Shown here one piece after another: positions 37,801 through 51,200 of a stretch of DNA of 64,000 nt (the first letter of the stretch is position 1; each line of letters begins with the position of its first letter). The stretch is taken from NCBI RefSeq assembly GCF_037975245.1, contig NC_092577.1, forward strand, positions 14,316,013-14,380,012, written 5' to 3'. The stretch comes from Apostichopus japonicus (taxonomy: Eukaryota > Echinodermata > Holothuroidea > Aspidochirotida > Stichopodidae). The notes beneath the pieces were generated by a model. The model did not search any database. It worked only from the letters and a program-made list of their open reading frames with translations, and had not been told where the DNA came from. The position numbers and the translations under genes are program-made.

Positions 37801-40559
37801 GCCTATAAAAGTTTGAGGCCGAACAGAACGAATTTGTAGCAAATATTTCCTTAGTTTTGTTTAAGTTTTTGGCAACGACCTTATCTCCTCTAAAAGGTAA
37901 TTTGTTTGACACAAGTTATTCTCCAGTGTTTTTTTTTAATAGAACGAAATGTGTAGCCTATTCTCATAGTATTGTCTTTGAAGGGCGGAAAATCCTGAAA
38001 ATGCTGCCATAGTTCGTAGTTATAGACATATATAGTGGATTGCAATACGACAGACAAATCAAAGCCAATGGCGGAATAGGATCATTTTAGAGAATCTTCA
38101 AGCGACTGCATGATTTAAAATTCTGAAACACATTCGCACAATCACAACGCATGAAGTGATCTTTATTCTTACAGGGAATTATAATTGGACAACGAAAAGC
38201 GTGAATTATTGAATGGATATAATCGTGAATCTACGGCTTTTTTCCTAAATAATAATTCTTGTGTCAGGAGGTCAGTAATCATTTATAGATTAATAAGTGA
38301 AAAGAATCAAACAAAATGCAGCTGTGATTGTCTTTAATTCAAGAATTATCTTTGATTATACGATTGAGTTTGATAGGATTTCGTTTGATGCTGCAATGGA
38401 GTTAGATGCGTAGCCGTATACTACACTCGATGGTGCTATATCGGTTTTTTTTTCATGTTGCTATGGAAACGTTTAAGGTGCCGTCACTTAAAGGTTAAAG
38501 TTAATACAGAACTGGCTCAATGATATTACAATGTCATTCCCCTATTTAAAGCTAGATTCGTTAAGTATCGCTCGCACACTCAGTTCATTTTCGTATGTAT
38601 ATGTAATGTGCACAAACAAAGGTTAGTGAACGACATACAGTCACGTGTGGGTTTGGTGTAAGCAGGGAGTTGTTTCCATAACAACTCCCTGGTGCAAGTC
38701 TATACCAATGAACAGAAAAAAAAAAACTCCGAACACGTTCGATATAGTCTGTAATCATGTAGTCCTATAGGCTGTTATACTTAACGAGTTTCTTGAAGGT
38801 ATAAGCCAAGATAATCTAACCCGCGTAATTTACTATTGACTAAAGCCACTGCTACGATTAGTGAATCCGTACTGTATTGAAGTTAATTGTGTGCGCCCTC
38901 TTTTCAATTTTACACTCAGATATATCAAATGCAGTTATCGGCACAACCTTGCGGAACAGCCTATACCTAAGTTAGAACCTCATTAAAAGACTAAAACTGC
39001 CTCTGCATACAAAATTTCACGCCTTATGTTTTTTTTCTGGTGGATTCCGCTTCAACGATTCACACCCCCCCCCCCTACATTTGAAAATGATTGATATGCC
39101 CCTGGTAAACAAATCACTAAAATTTTTCTGTTAAACAATTTGACTGTTTGAGGGTACGACTTAGCAACGACTTATCTACACACATCCACCTCCTTTTTTA
39201 CTTCAGTCATGTCAAATTTGTGTTTCGCATTTGCATTGCCGAATAGTGGGCCCCCAATTATTGCCCGATACGTTTGGAAATATATATCGAGCATATCGTA
39301 TTTGATGGCCATGGAAGTACTATTATTGTTTACAATTTTGCAATAGCGCCCTCTCTTAAAGAACTAAAACTTTATCTCGCCATAAAGCAAGGCCCTTTTT
39401 ACATTGCAGTTAGTGTTACAACACGTGATAAGACTCATTGTAAGCTCATATCACATTTGAATCTAGTACAGAGGTTAACAGTAGGAGACTCGCGAGTTAA
39501 TTAAAGCCAACCAGCGAAAGATTTCAGTCTGGACCCCGACAAAAAACACACACAAAAAAAGGCTCACAATCTTGCAGCGTACGGGAAGCTTAATTTTTAT
39601 TCTTAGGACGAATAAGGGTTTCAGGTTTTTCATGAATTTACAAATTCTTTTGAAATCAGAGTTAGGGTTTAGAAAGTGGGTTAGGGATCCAGTTCCTGTG
39701 AAAATGAAGGATTGTCGGTCATAATCTGGGGTCAAAACTAGGAAAAATGAATCAGAACATGTTTTTGAAAAAGCGTCACATGTTTGGAATCCAGGGATTT
39801 GATTGGCCGATGCCCTTATTCGTCCTAGGAACAAAAATTACGCGTACGGGAATGCTGTCTCATAAACTCCGTCAAAATACTGGCCTTCCCTGCACATTGT
39901 TCGATCTACACATAGGCAATATAGTCAGATTTGTACATCCTGGGTTTTTTGCTGTAACCAATGTTTCTCTCCGACTCTGATAGAAAGTTAATTTATAAAA
40001 CAATAAATCATGAATTCTACGTATCCGAGACAAACGAGAGTGGATACTGAGCTTACTTTTTCAGTATAATGGAACAATATATGCCTTAATTTTGTGGATG
40101 GAAAACTATGTTTTAATATTTAATTGTCTCATTGAGTTCATACCGCTTTGCTTCTGACATGCCTAGTTTCCATGGAAACCATACAGGAGACAGCAATGAT
40201 GTACTACAACCAACACAGCAAACAATCAAATATATTCACATTAAAATAATTACATGAATACCTCCCTCTTCAAGATATTAGTGGTTAGCTGGTTAAATGA
40301 CTACACTATCAAGATATAATGTATTCGGTGTTATTATAGCGTGTAACCTTCAACAGTGTTATTAGGGTCGTACCTGCGGTTTACGAACGTTTAACTCTTT
40401 CAGCATGGCCCTCAATAACCACACAGATATCAATACAACAATGTTAGGCTCGGACAATGGATTTATCTATCGGTTCATTTTTAATGAAGCTCTGGGTGTA
40501 TTGGTCCATTCATATATGCATTGGTAGGGGGTAAGGGTAGTTCACGTCGGTCGGCGATT
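37801..40559. other. Upstream region of the second receptor gene, no exon identified
   Basis: A signal-peptide exon ending in phase 1 would be expected here or up to 41.8 kb. I looked for a Met followed by an apolar stretch and a donor and found no convincing candidate. Confidence 0.4.
38663..38691. repeat. Short hairpin repeat, copy 2
   Basis: The same 12-bp arms as 30418-30445 with a different 5-base loop. Both are followed by GGT. Confidence 0.7.
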
Positions 40560-40735
40560 TTCAACAGACTGTGGTAAATTCGACCTCCGATTTCGATATG
40601 ACGAAATCTGAATTCGACATGACGAAAGCTGAATTCGACATGTCGAATGCTTAATTCGACATAGAGTGTTCAGTATTCGACATAACGTATGGACAATTCG
40701 ACATTCCTGGACATAATCTAACATATACCTTCGGG
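40560..40735. repeat. AATTCGACAT minisatellite
   Basis: About eight imperfect units of roughly 20-22 bp around AATTCGACATGACGAAAGCT. Confidence 0.75.
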
Positions 40736-40763
40736 TGATATCCGACATGCCGTCGGTTATTGT

Positions 40764-41260
40764 CAAGGGCGGCGGAACCGGGGGAGGGGCACATGGGGCA
40801 TGTGCCCTCACTTTTCCTCAGGTTAAAAATGTGCCCTTTTTCTACATAAAAACTGTACTCTTGATCACCTTATTAGGTCAGCGATATTTCAGTAAGAGAT
40901 CTAATCCTAATTTAGAACTATTAATGAATTTCTGTGGGTCAAACTCAGAGCTATTTCGAATGTAAACAATTTGTTAAGCTCTTAACAAGAAATAAACTCT
41001 AATGATTTCACCTCATTTTGTCTCGAAAGTAAACTTGTTCCTTGTTTCCCTATTTGCAGTGCTAGTATGCATTTTTTCCTTGAAGGGGGGGGGGGGGCGG
41101 CGTTGATGGAGTGATGCGTATACGCAAATAAGATAATACAATAAGAGTTACAATGGGTTCTAAATATCAGGCTGCGTCAGTCCAATCGAATTTCTGCAAA
41201 GTGCCCTTCGACGTCAGTGCCCCCCCCCCCCCCAGATTAAAAGTGCTTCCGCCGCCCTTG
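40764..41260. mobile_element. hAT-like element with perfect 8-bp duplication
   Basis: Inverted ends CAAGGGCGGCGGAA and TTCCGCCGCCCTTG. The flanks are GTTATTGT at 40756-40763 and 41261-41268. It is 497 bp with poly-G and poly-C tracts inside and no transposase. Confidence 0.88.
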
Positions 41261-41889
41261 GTTATTGTCGACCTAAAGGATGTAGTCTGCGTATCGGTCG
41301 ATTGATAACAAATTTAGCTTTATTTGTTTTGATCCGGCTTCCAGTAAATTAAAAACATCTTGATAAGAGGGTTGCAGAGGGAGACCATCCAGGTGCATCA
41401 TTCAAAGAGTTCACATTAATACATCAGATTAATTGCAAAATGCAATGCCCATGAAAGTAAAGTCTTTTAAAACTAATGCTATATGGACTGATTCGACATT
41501 ATTCGTAAAGAGATATAATTTAACTCATATAGGTTGTGCTCAATAGAATATACTTTCCACTATGTCATGCAGACAATTTATCAAAATTGTTATTTAAACA
41601 ACAGATTATTCAAATGAAAATCTACCATCGAAATGTCTCACAGAGGACTTAAGCTATACACATTGAACGTAACTCAAATACTTAACTTGGGTTAAAATTA
41701 GAAGAGGATATGGGGGGGGGTGGGGGTGGGGGTGGGGGAGTGAGAAAATTGATGTACTATTCTACCAACACCGATGCAAGTTGCAAAAACTTAAAACAAG
41801 GTGTCATCTTTGTCAAGTCCTTCACAGATATGGAAATTATTTGTTGGTAACTTTATTTTCCTTTTTTTTTATTGTTTTTATTTACGCAG

Positions 41890-42201
41890 TACCTCCAACG
41901 ATGTCGCTAAAGGTCAACGGAGTTTCACTTAATCAATCTTCATTCTGGGTTCCCCAGAATGAACTAATGGTTATAACGTGCTTTGCTTGGGACGCGAGGC
42001 CGAAGGTGAACCTTTCCTGGGTTATAAATGATCATGATAGAATCTATACACAAACTAATGTAACAGAAGGTGATAGATCAACGTATAACTCAACATCACT
42101 GCTGGAACATACACCAACAAGTGAGAATGAAACTATTATCTGTTATGGTAATAGCGTGACGTCATCAGAGTATAACGTGGGAGTGTCACTCTATACATAT
42201 G
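41890..42201 (+). CDS. Ig domain 1 exon of the second pseudokinase receptor
   Basis: This is a 312-nt, phase 1-1 exon. It encodes one Ig fold with Cys in [11 protein letters not shown], Trp in VNLSWVIND and Cys in ETIICYGN. There are several N-glycosylation sequons (NQS, NLS, NVT, NST, NET). The C-x-A-x-x-ARP pattern resembles C2-set/CD80-like Ig domains. Confidence 0.82.
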
Positions 42202-45200
42202 GTAAGTTAATATCATCAAGTATCACAACACCCTTGATACAAATCACCTGAAACACACAGAAAACACAGTTACTACTGTAAATCTTAAAGTTGTGTACCA
42301 AGTGAACACTGGATTGTGCTACAAATATGTAGCATGTGCTATTAGGATTACAGTAAGAACTGAGGATATATGTAATCCCAACAAATCCAGTTTGATGCAT
42401 TTGTTGGGATTACACGTATCCTCAGTTCTTACTGTAATCCTTATAGCACATGCTACCATTTATCATATTTATCAGTAGTACAGTAGTTACTGTAAACACT
42501 GTGTGAATTGGCTGTAAAAATCATAGCATCACAAATAAAGTATCAGAACACACTTATGGTAAGATTACAGTATCAGCTATCAAGTGCCAAATATACGTAC
42601 ATACATTTTGGTAAGACCAGGAAAAATGTATATGTTGACGTGTGACACGATCAGACAAACTTGATATTGACTCGAGGAATAAGTATATTGTAGTGTCCAG
42701 ATCGTTCTGCGATAATCAATTACACTAAAGCTTTGCCGGAGACCGGAATATGTTAATATTCATAATGATGGCAATATATTTATGTTCTACGCGAAAATAT
42801 AAGTAGCACATGATGGTATATACCAAACCTTTGAAACTTTTTCACGAACATGACGGATGAATGTTTTGGAATGTCGCAGATGATGCCAAGCAAAACACTG
42901 TTCAATGTAAAACACTGAACTTAGTCTATATATGTTTTAGCACATTATTTAGTATGTTAATGTTTTCATAGCGTGAACACATTAGTTCGCTTGATCATCA
43001 TTCTTAATATAATATAATAATAATTAACAATTCGCTGTTTAAGGTTATAATCCGAAACATAACTGGAGAAGTATCGCTATTCCCAGTCTGTTACTGTCTG
43101 AATTATTATTTTTTTTTTCGTTCAAGTCCACAATATTCAAACTAAATATCAATTATCCTATTCATTTCTACTTTAAACGAGTGAAAATATAACAATAAAC
43201 CATGTTTAAGGTGTGTCTGATCAAGCTAATCAATACTTACTAGATGAAAGAGTTAATTGTGTTTAATCTTTTGGTTGATGAAAGTCTTTCCAGAGCTTTA
43301 CATAACTTTGAATGGAGAAAGAGTCGAGAAGAAATATGTGAATTCTGGAGAGAATTTGAATGTAACTTGTCATGCTGTTGGAGCAAGACCTACAACATTG
43401 TTATCATTCAACGACCGCAATGAAGTTGTGACTGAATTGCCCCCACCGAGCACAAGTACGTCCACGTCAAGAATCTCGTTTCTTCTGATAAAACGGCTGG
43501 AAGAAGAGACTATTACATGTACGAGTACACAAGGACGAGAGAGTGAATCTGATCTCACGACATTTGTCACGGTGACAGTTACTGTGTCCGGTAAGCGCAC
43601 ATCCCCCCCCCCCAAAAAAAAAAAAATCCACCACATTATGTAGACACAATATGTCATTCTTTAACGTTGTTACCAACTGAAAGTCTTAAATAGACAGTCT
43701 GTACTTCGAGGCGAATGATCTCAGGGATTCATATTAAAATGGTGTGCCCTTTCAAGGAGGAAATTCAATATGCGAGGGTTTTTCGATTATACATGAACAT
43801 AATACAACCAATGTCAGAATAAAGACGCTATAGGTGACGAAATCGTTTCTTTTTAATGTATTTAAATTAAGGCAGTTGGGAAAGTTAGGAAGAGTACAGC
43901 ACATTGTAATAGAAAAAACTACGCGTACGGAGTTTCAAAACTAAGTTTAAATTTAAATGTCGAATATGAAGTAATGCTACAAATTTTGCTTTTCCGCGTT
44001 TCCCACATGATTTCTGTGTTTCTACAGTGTCTATTTTTAGCTTTAGCTTTTCAGAGCATGTCTTTATGCAGAATTATAGATTTGATCTTTGCAGAATTAA
44101 TTCTTATGCAGAATTATAGATTTGATCTTTTCATAACTATGTTATAGTTCAAAGACCAAGAAAGTAATACCTAATAATGACTGCTAGTAATATTTTCATA
44201 TCTATCATGTCTTCAAGATATACGACTTTAAATCTATGGAAATTCCTCGTTAGGGCTAAATGGAGGATGACGTCGGCTCCTCATTAAATGCGCTATAATG
44301 TTACAGTTAATACATTGTTGTAATAAAAGTCCAATAACTCAACCAGAGCATCATTTGATACCATTCAGCACATTAATTTGTCCTTGCGCAATTTGTAATA
44401 CTTAATAATAATAACAATTTAATAATTTGTAATATAATGGTGTAAACATTCCATTGGAGGCCATCAAAGTCTTCTGATTACCCACTGAGTCTTGTATTGC
44501 ATCTGAGGAATTGTAATATTGGTCTGTGTATTAGACTGCATAGTTCAGTCACTTTAATCGAAGTGTTTAAAGGGAATTTATATATATATATATAATAAAG
44601 ATATTATATAATATACAATATAAAATTAAGATATCATAAAAAAGTGGTATATAAGTAAAACATGATAATAATATCAGTGTTTTCTAATTGTATGTAAACA
44701 TATCGATGTTAGGTATGTCCCTCAAGTCATCTCTCAATATGGAAAGTCCACCTTATGATCACATTTTCAAGAGCACATATACCTCAATATGGTTTTCCTT
44801 TGAGTGATGGAAATAACTCAAAACGTTTATTAAAGTATACATTCATTTCATTCTCTGCTGTCTTTCAGACGAGTCGACCACACAAACAACAACGGCTGCC
44901 GGTTTGTATTATCATGAGTGATTTATTCCATAACTTATGAATTTTTACCCGATACACATAGAGAATACAGTTACTACTGTAAATCTTAAAGTTTTGTACC
45001 ACAGTAAAAACTGGACCGTGCTATAATTCGGTAGCATGTGCTATTAGGATTACAGTAACAACTGAGGATATGTGTAATTCAACAAATCCAGTTGTTCGGG
45101 ATTTGTTGGGATTAAAAATATCCTCAGTTCTTAATGTAAACTTAATAGCACATGCTACCGATTTATCATATTTGTCAGCACGATCCAGTATTTACTGTGG

Positions 45201-48200
45201 TACAAAACTTTAAGATTTACAAAAGTTACTGTAATCTCTGTGTGAATCGGCTGGAATTTTACGTACGATACGGGTTCTTGTTACAAGAAAACAAAAAACA
45301 CTACAAAACGCTAAAAAGCTCCCAAAAAGTCTATCAATGATGATCTATGATAAAATATATGATTTTTTGCTTTTGTATTATTTTGACTAATTTGCATATT
45401 AATATTTGTTTGTTTGTTTGTTGTTTTCTTTCATTGTTTTGTTGTCGCTATGGAATGACCAATCAGTCATCATCTGATTGTAATATATAGACTGTACACC
45501 ACAAAATTATGTTTAATAAAATCACCCTTTGAATTCATTGAAAATGTATTATTTCAAAGTTCTGTCTTGTCTAATTCTTGCAATTAATTCTTTGAAATTA
45601 ACCAGCTACAAAGTATCATCGATTTTAATCTTTAAAAAAAAAAATAAAAACGGTTTCCATTTTGCATTTCATGAAATATTACCATATATACTCTTTCAGA
45701 TAGGCGAACAACAGCACCATCATCTTCAGGTTTTTCATTCAAATATTTATGTAATACTAATGAATACAATTAATTAAGAATGGTGTATCATTAGCAAATA
45801 ATGAGATAGAAGGGAATTTTATTGCTTATTATAAGATTTGGAATATCGCTAACTACACCCTCTATTTCTAATACCTTTTTCTTCGCTTTTCTTACTTTAA
45901 TTATCATACTTTTGTTACCTTAAGAGTTATACTTGGCAAATATAGAAAATATAGGAGTTAAGCGAACCTCTCACGTTATTCAACGTTTCGTTTTGTTAAT
46001 CTATTCCTTTTGTTGGTACAAGGGGATGCACTACTATGTGAAAATAATGTAACATAAATTAACATGTCCGTGATTGTATTGTAGGATGTGATAAGTGATA
46101 TATGATATAGAACCATGTTTCCATACATCTGTTAAGATATTTAGGTAATTCTTTATAATTTCTTTCCAGAATTTGACTATCTTCAATGGGCCATTCCTAG
46201 TTTCGCTGCTTTGTTAACATGTTTCGTGGTTTTCTGTACCTATAAGATTACCATCAAGATCCGAGGTAAGTTAAGTTGTTTAATCTCAACCTGGTAAGCA
46301 TGCGTAAGGTACAACTGTCATTAGTTGCTCATTAGTTGCTCTGCGGGTAAACGGTGCTCACTTACCTTCGTTAGAGTGCTTGTATCATGAGAGGGTCAAC
46401 AATAAAGTGAAACAAATCATGCAAGACCCAACACACCCCTTGTTTGAGCACTATATTTACAACCGCTCTGGACTGCGTTTATGCCCACCACGTACATTTA
46501 GGGCCCGCTACAGATATTCATTTGTGCCTAATTCTATCCATATATTTAATTCACAAGTGAGAAGATAAGTTTCTTATTTGTAGGACTTGCTGTTATTATA
46601 TTTGTATTACTGTATGTGTTTCGCAGTCTATTGATACTATATATACTATTGCTTTTTTTTTCGTTTACGACCTGTGTAAGCCGAATTTCCGATTGTGGAC
46701 AATAAATTCAATTCAATTAGCAGAAGAAAAAAAAAACATGATTGTGTTTGTACTTTATAAACCAATGAAAAGCACTAATTTGAAGTAGTTTAACGAAATA
46801 TCCATAGTAGATAATGATAGATAATTTATGCATGTGTAACATGACATTTTTCAATGCTCATTTATAGATCCATTCAATATCCAATAAATAAAGAACAATT
46901 TCCGTGTTGACGTTTTTAATTATTCTACATTTTTCTCCTTCCTTACAAATAGCTTCGATGTCGGCTAATTTGTCAACGTAAGACTTGTGTGTTGTTTTTG
47001 TTTCTTATTATTGTTTACATGCTTCTAAACTGCCGACTTTACTACATTGAGAGAAGCTTAAGTTTGTATTTAACTTTAAAATTGATAGTCATTCTCAGCA
47101 AAAAAGAACCAAACTTGGAATTATGGCCGTTATTGGTTGGCTATATGGATCAGTTTGATGTGGACAATTTATATTACATTGGTCAAGGGTGGTCACGTGA
47201 TTGAGTTATGGTTTATTTTATAACAAATACATGTTCATCCTTTCTATGGATCTGTAAATTGACCAATGGTTCTAAACATAAGGTCGAATGAATACACTGT
47301 TGATTTGAATTTGTAATTAATATTTATTTAGTTATCAGATTATTTCTACTGTTCAAACCTGCAAATAATTCTAAGAGAAGGTTTTTGATTTGGAGGATAA
47401 AACCTAACATAATATACGTTTTAAGGGAAACTGAATATTCCACAGCCAATAAAAAACACAAAACATACCTGTTATTCATATAGAGATGCAGATACAACGC
47501 CCGCTGGTACAACTCAACTACAACTCAACACCTTGCCGGCTGACCAATCACGTAAGTTCAAAAAGAAATATTTAATCTGTATTAGATATATAGAAATTGT
47601 TGATATGTTGATGATATCTCCTTGACTACTACATTTCTGTCTTTATATTAGTTTTACAGAAGCCGCCACAAGGGACTCTCCAGCACAAACAGAAGTAAGG
47701 ATGTTAAAGCATAAAATCAAACGCAATTGATAATCTAGGAATATAAATGATTATTTTTGTTTTTATTTTTATTTTTATTTTTATTTTTATTTAATTTTTT
47801 ATTTATTTATTTTTTTTTTGGGGGGGGGGGCAAAATTTAGAAAGCTGCATTAATGATCTGAATAAGTTAATTGAGGTTCGTTCAAGGGGCTGATTAATAC
47901 ATTTTACTGCAGACCTAACATTTTCTGTTAATATTTGTTATCACAATACCACATGTTACGTTAATGATGTTGTTTTAATTACCGAGGTATAACCATAATC
48001 GTGTATAACGTAAGCGGTGTATTCTGTATAAATTTGTAATATAAATGCGTTTGTTTAATTCACTTTCGAGTAGTTCAGACAGCTGGTGATAAATTTCTAG
48101 TTAACATTGTTTAACCTTCTTCTTCAACACAGGTAAGTTATGTTATGAGATCAATAATATCACCATATTTCTGTATTTTAATTTAGATCAGATCTTCCAA

Positions 48201-51200
48201 GTATTCCGAGCGAGGAAAGCAATTCCATTCATTCTAGCGGCAGTGAAAGCAGTAAGTTGATTTTAATTGATGCTAATTGATGCAAAGTGCATAATTTTAA
48301 ATTCTAAATGAAGAATGAAGACCAACATCAGTATCGGAGCTTTGTATTTTTAATGTTACATGTATCTGACAACATGATAATACAAATAACATGTTACATA
48401 AAACACAATGTTATATACCCTGACAGACATGTAACATTTAGATATAATTATGTACTATGTCCTCGAACAATGGTATGATTATCTCATGTCTTCTCGGCCT
48501 TTTGGCTAAGATCATGTGTAGTATCTGTTCCCTTTCGAGGGGAATGGTGATACACACCCGACGATGATCACACAGTCACAGTCTCGATGCAAGGGGACAG
48601 TCGTTCGGTAGTTTGGTTTTCGTGCCCAGGTTCTTTCCTGGGCGACTCTTTCTTAAAGAGTAAGATTATCTCATGTCTGATTCTTACTGTTAATATGTAT
48701 ACACTCTATGACCAAATATATTATATCAAAAAGTATATCGCAATTGATATATTTTCACTGGCTTATTTACCTAAGACACGTTAACGTGTTTTTCTTCTAA
48801 CGCTGCACGCTGCTATATATTTTACTTTACAGATTATTACTCTGCTGCCAAGGTAGGAGGGGCGAAGGATAGGATATTTAGTGCTAATGAGTTCTGCATC
48901 TTATTAAGTATAAAGGAAGGAACAATATACAATAGATGGATGGGTACTATCAAAATTTCCAGTGACGTCAAAAAATGCGCTGTCCTAACGACGATCGCAG
49001 GTAAAGTCGCAGCCTTATTGGTGTATACCTTTATGGTCAGCTGCGTGTTTCAAGGGTAAACAAAACTTCCGCATGTATTGAAGTATTATTTGCTAGGAAC
49101 GAAAACAGCGAATTGAAAGGTTTTAAAGCCTCATAATCTTAATAATATTCAATAGTCATAAGCCAAATTGGCCCGTTGACCTCCTCGAAGATTATACACA
49201 TTATGAGGTTCACAGCACTTAATAATATTAATCCGACGTCTGCCATCATTTTTTTGTTTAATTATAAATCTTTTAACTAACATATAAATGTTCCTTTCTA
49301 ATTGCTAACATCATGTGATATAAGTAATGTACTGCAATGTGCCCAACGTTGTTTAGTTTCTAACCCTGTTTTTTTTTCTGCATTAAGAGGGAGTTACGAA
49401 GAAGAAAATTATCCACTGGGATGCATTTGTTAAACGCACACTTGACCTGCCTAAGACCGATCATCTTACGAAAATTGATGGAATAGGAGTCGACAAAAGT
49501 GAGTTATTCTATTCCATCGCGTGGATGCCTATATATACGTTACACCTCCATACTAGTACAAGCCTACCACGTTAATATTGGCGATATCATACAGCAATGG
49601 ACTGGTGTAGGCCTAATACAACACTTTTTAACTCAACTTGCCATTAAAGCGTTTTCATTTAATAAATGATTAAAGTAAAATTTCGTGGCTTGAGAAATGT
49701 TGAATTCACGAGGTATTGCATAATTAATTTCTACAATTATTGAAATATTCATGATCTAGGTTTCTCAGTTTCATCAATAATTGCAAATCGTATTTGATTA
49801 GTAATCGCTACCACCGATAAAATTATCGGCCAAACGCAGAACCCTGTATCCAAGGATCTCCTACTATGTGTGTCATGTAGCATGTTATTACGAAGCATTT
49901 CCAATGACAAATCTCTAGGCCTATACCTGTTAGTTCCACCAAGTGTATTAACGGCGTGTAAGAACTATATCAACATAACATTAAATGCAAGATTGATCCG
50001 TCAGTGTAATGAGCCAGAAATTACTCTTCTCTGGGTTATACCTATATAGGCAATGGGAACTATGTAACCATAACAATCGAACCTGCGCTATGTAATATCA
50101 TCAATCATACATCACATTAGTAGTATGTTAATTCCTTCAGCCACCCTTTACCTCATCACTGAACACACTGTCTGTGAGACATTGGACAGCCGTCTTACAT
50201 TTGACCCGAGTTCACAAAGCAGTCCATTTTCAGTTTCGGATGTCATGAAACATATCGCTTCCATTTTGGAAGGACTAGAATGTTTGCAGTCGTTTGGGGT
50301 GAGTCGGCTGTATGGTCATGTATCAATATTAAAGCTGCTTATAAATGGAATTTTTACTAACAAAGTTGTATTATGATTCAAATTATTTAAGAATTACTTC
50401 GACGCTTGCGTTAGTGTGACAGTTGGGTTGTCGATTATGTCAACATAAAACAATCAACAACAAAGATGCCACACGAATATTTGAAGGGAAAACAATGTAT
50501 AAGGTTTAATGTATGAGCCGCATCGCATAGTCTTTTGGCAAATATGAAATTATTTGTGACGGCCATATTTAAGCAGTTCTTTGCGGCCAGAGTGTATGAT
50601 GACGTTTTTATAAAGACCGGTTTGTTCACAGCCTCATGGCAATTGTACAAATCTCTATTTCATATGCCCCTATAAATATGTTAGTTCATTGTTTTATTTA
50701 ATTATTCGTATTTTATCTTATATTCGAAAGATTCGATATAATTTAATTTTTCAATACATATCTGGTCCAATTAACGTTTAACAGTTTTTACATCCGGGGT
50801 TATCAACTAAGAAGATTTTATACACAAAGGAAGGAATCTGTAAATTATATGATTTCTGCCTTGCTGAAGATGCACCGAAGATAGTTGCTCTAAAGAAAAC
50901 ACAGGTGATGACCTTCTTAAACCAATTTTGAACGTCTAAATGAAGTCATAGTAATCGTTAATAATTAAAATAATTTTCAAAATATATTTTTTTTCTTGTT
51001 TAATTCCACCTCATGTATTGAACGAAGTAACATATACATGAAGAAAATCACGTTTAAGTCTTTATCAGAGTTAATCAATATTTCCGTGCAAACTAAAAGT
51101 TGTGGGCAACATATTTCATTAATGACCAAAAAAAAGGTGCCCTTCAAAGTAGAAAGAAAATATGAAACAATTTCCATCTTGGTTGCAGCTGTTAATTATT

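Noticed and set aside
39274-39504. 76-codon ORF as the signal-peptide exon of the receptor gene
   Set aside because: No N-terminal apolar stretch and no phase-1 donor in a suitable place.
48487-48540. Functional U2 snRNA gene
   Set aside because: Only the first ~46 nt resemble U2. The Sm site and 3' stem-loops are missing and the body is shared with two other insertions.
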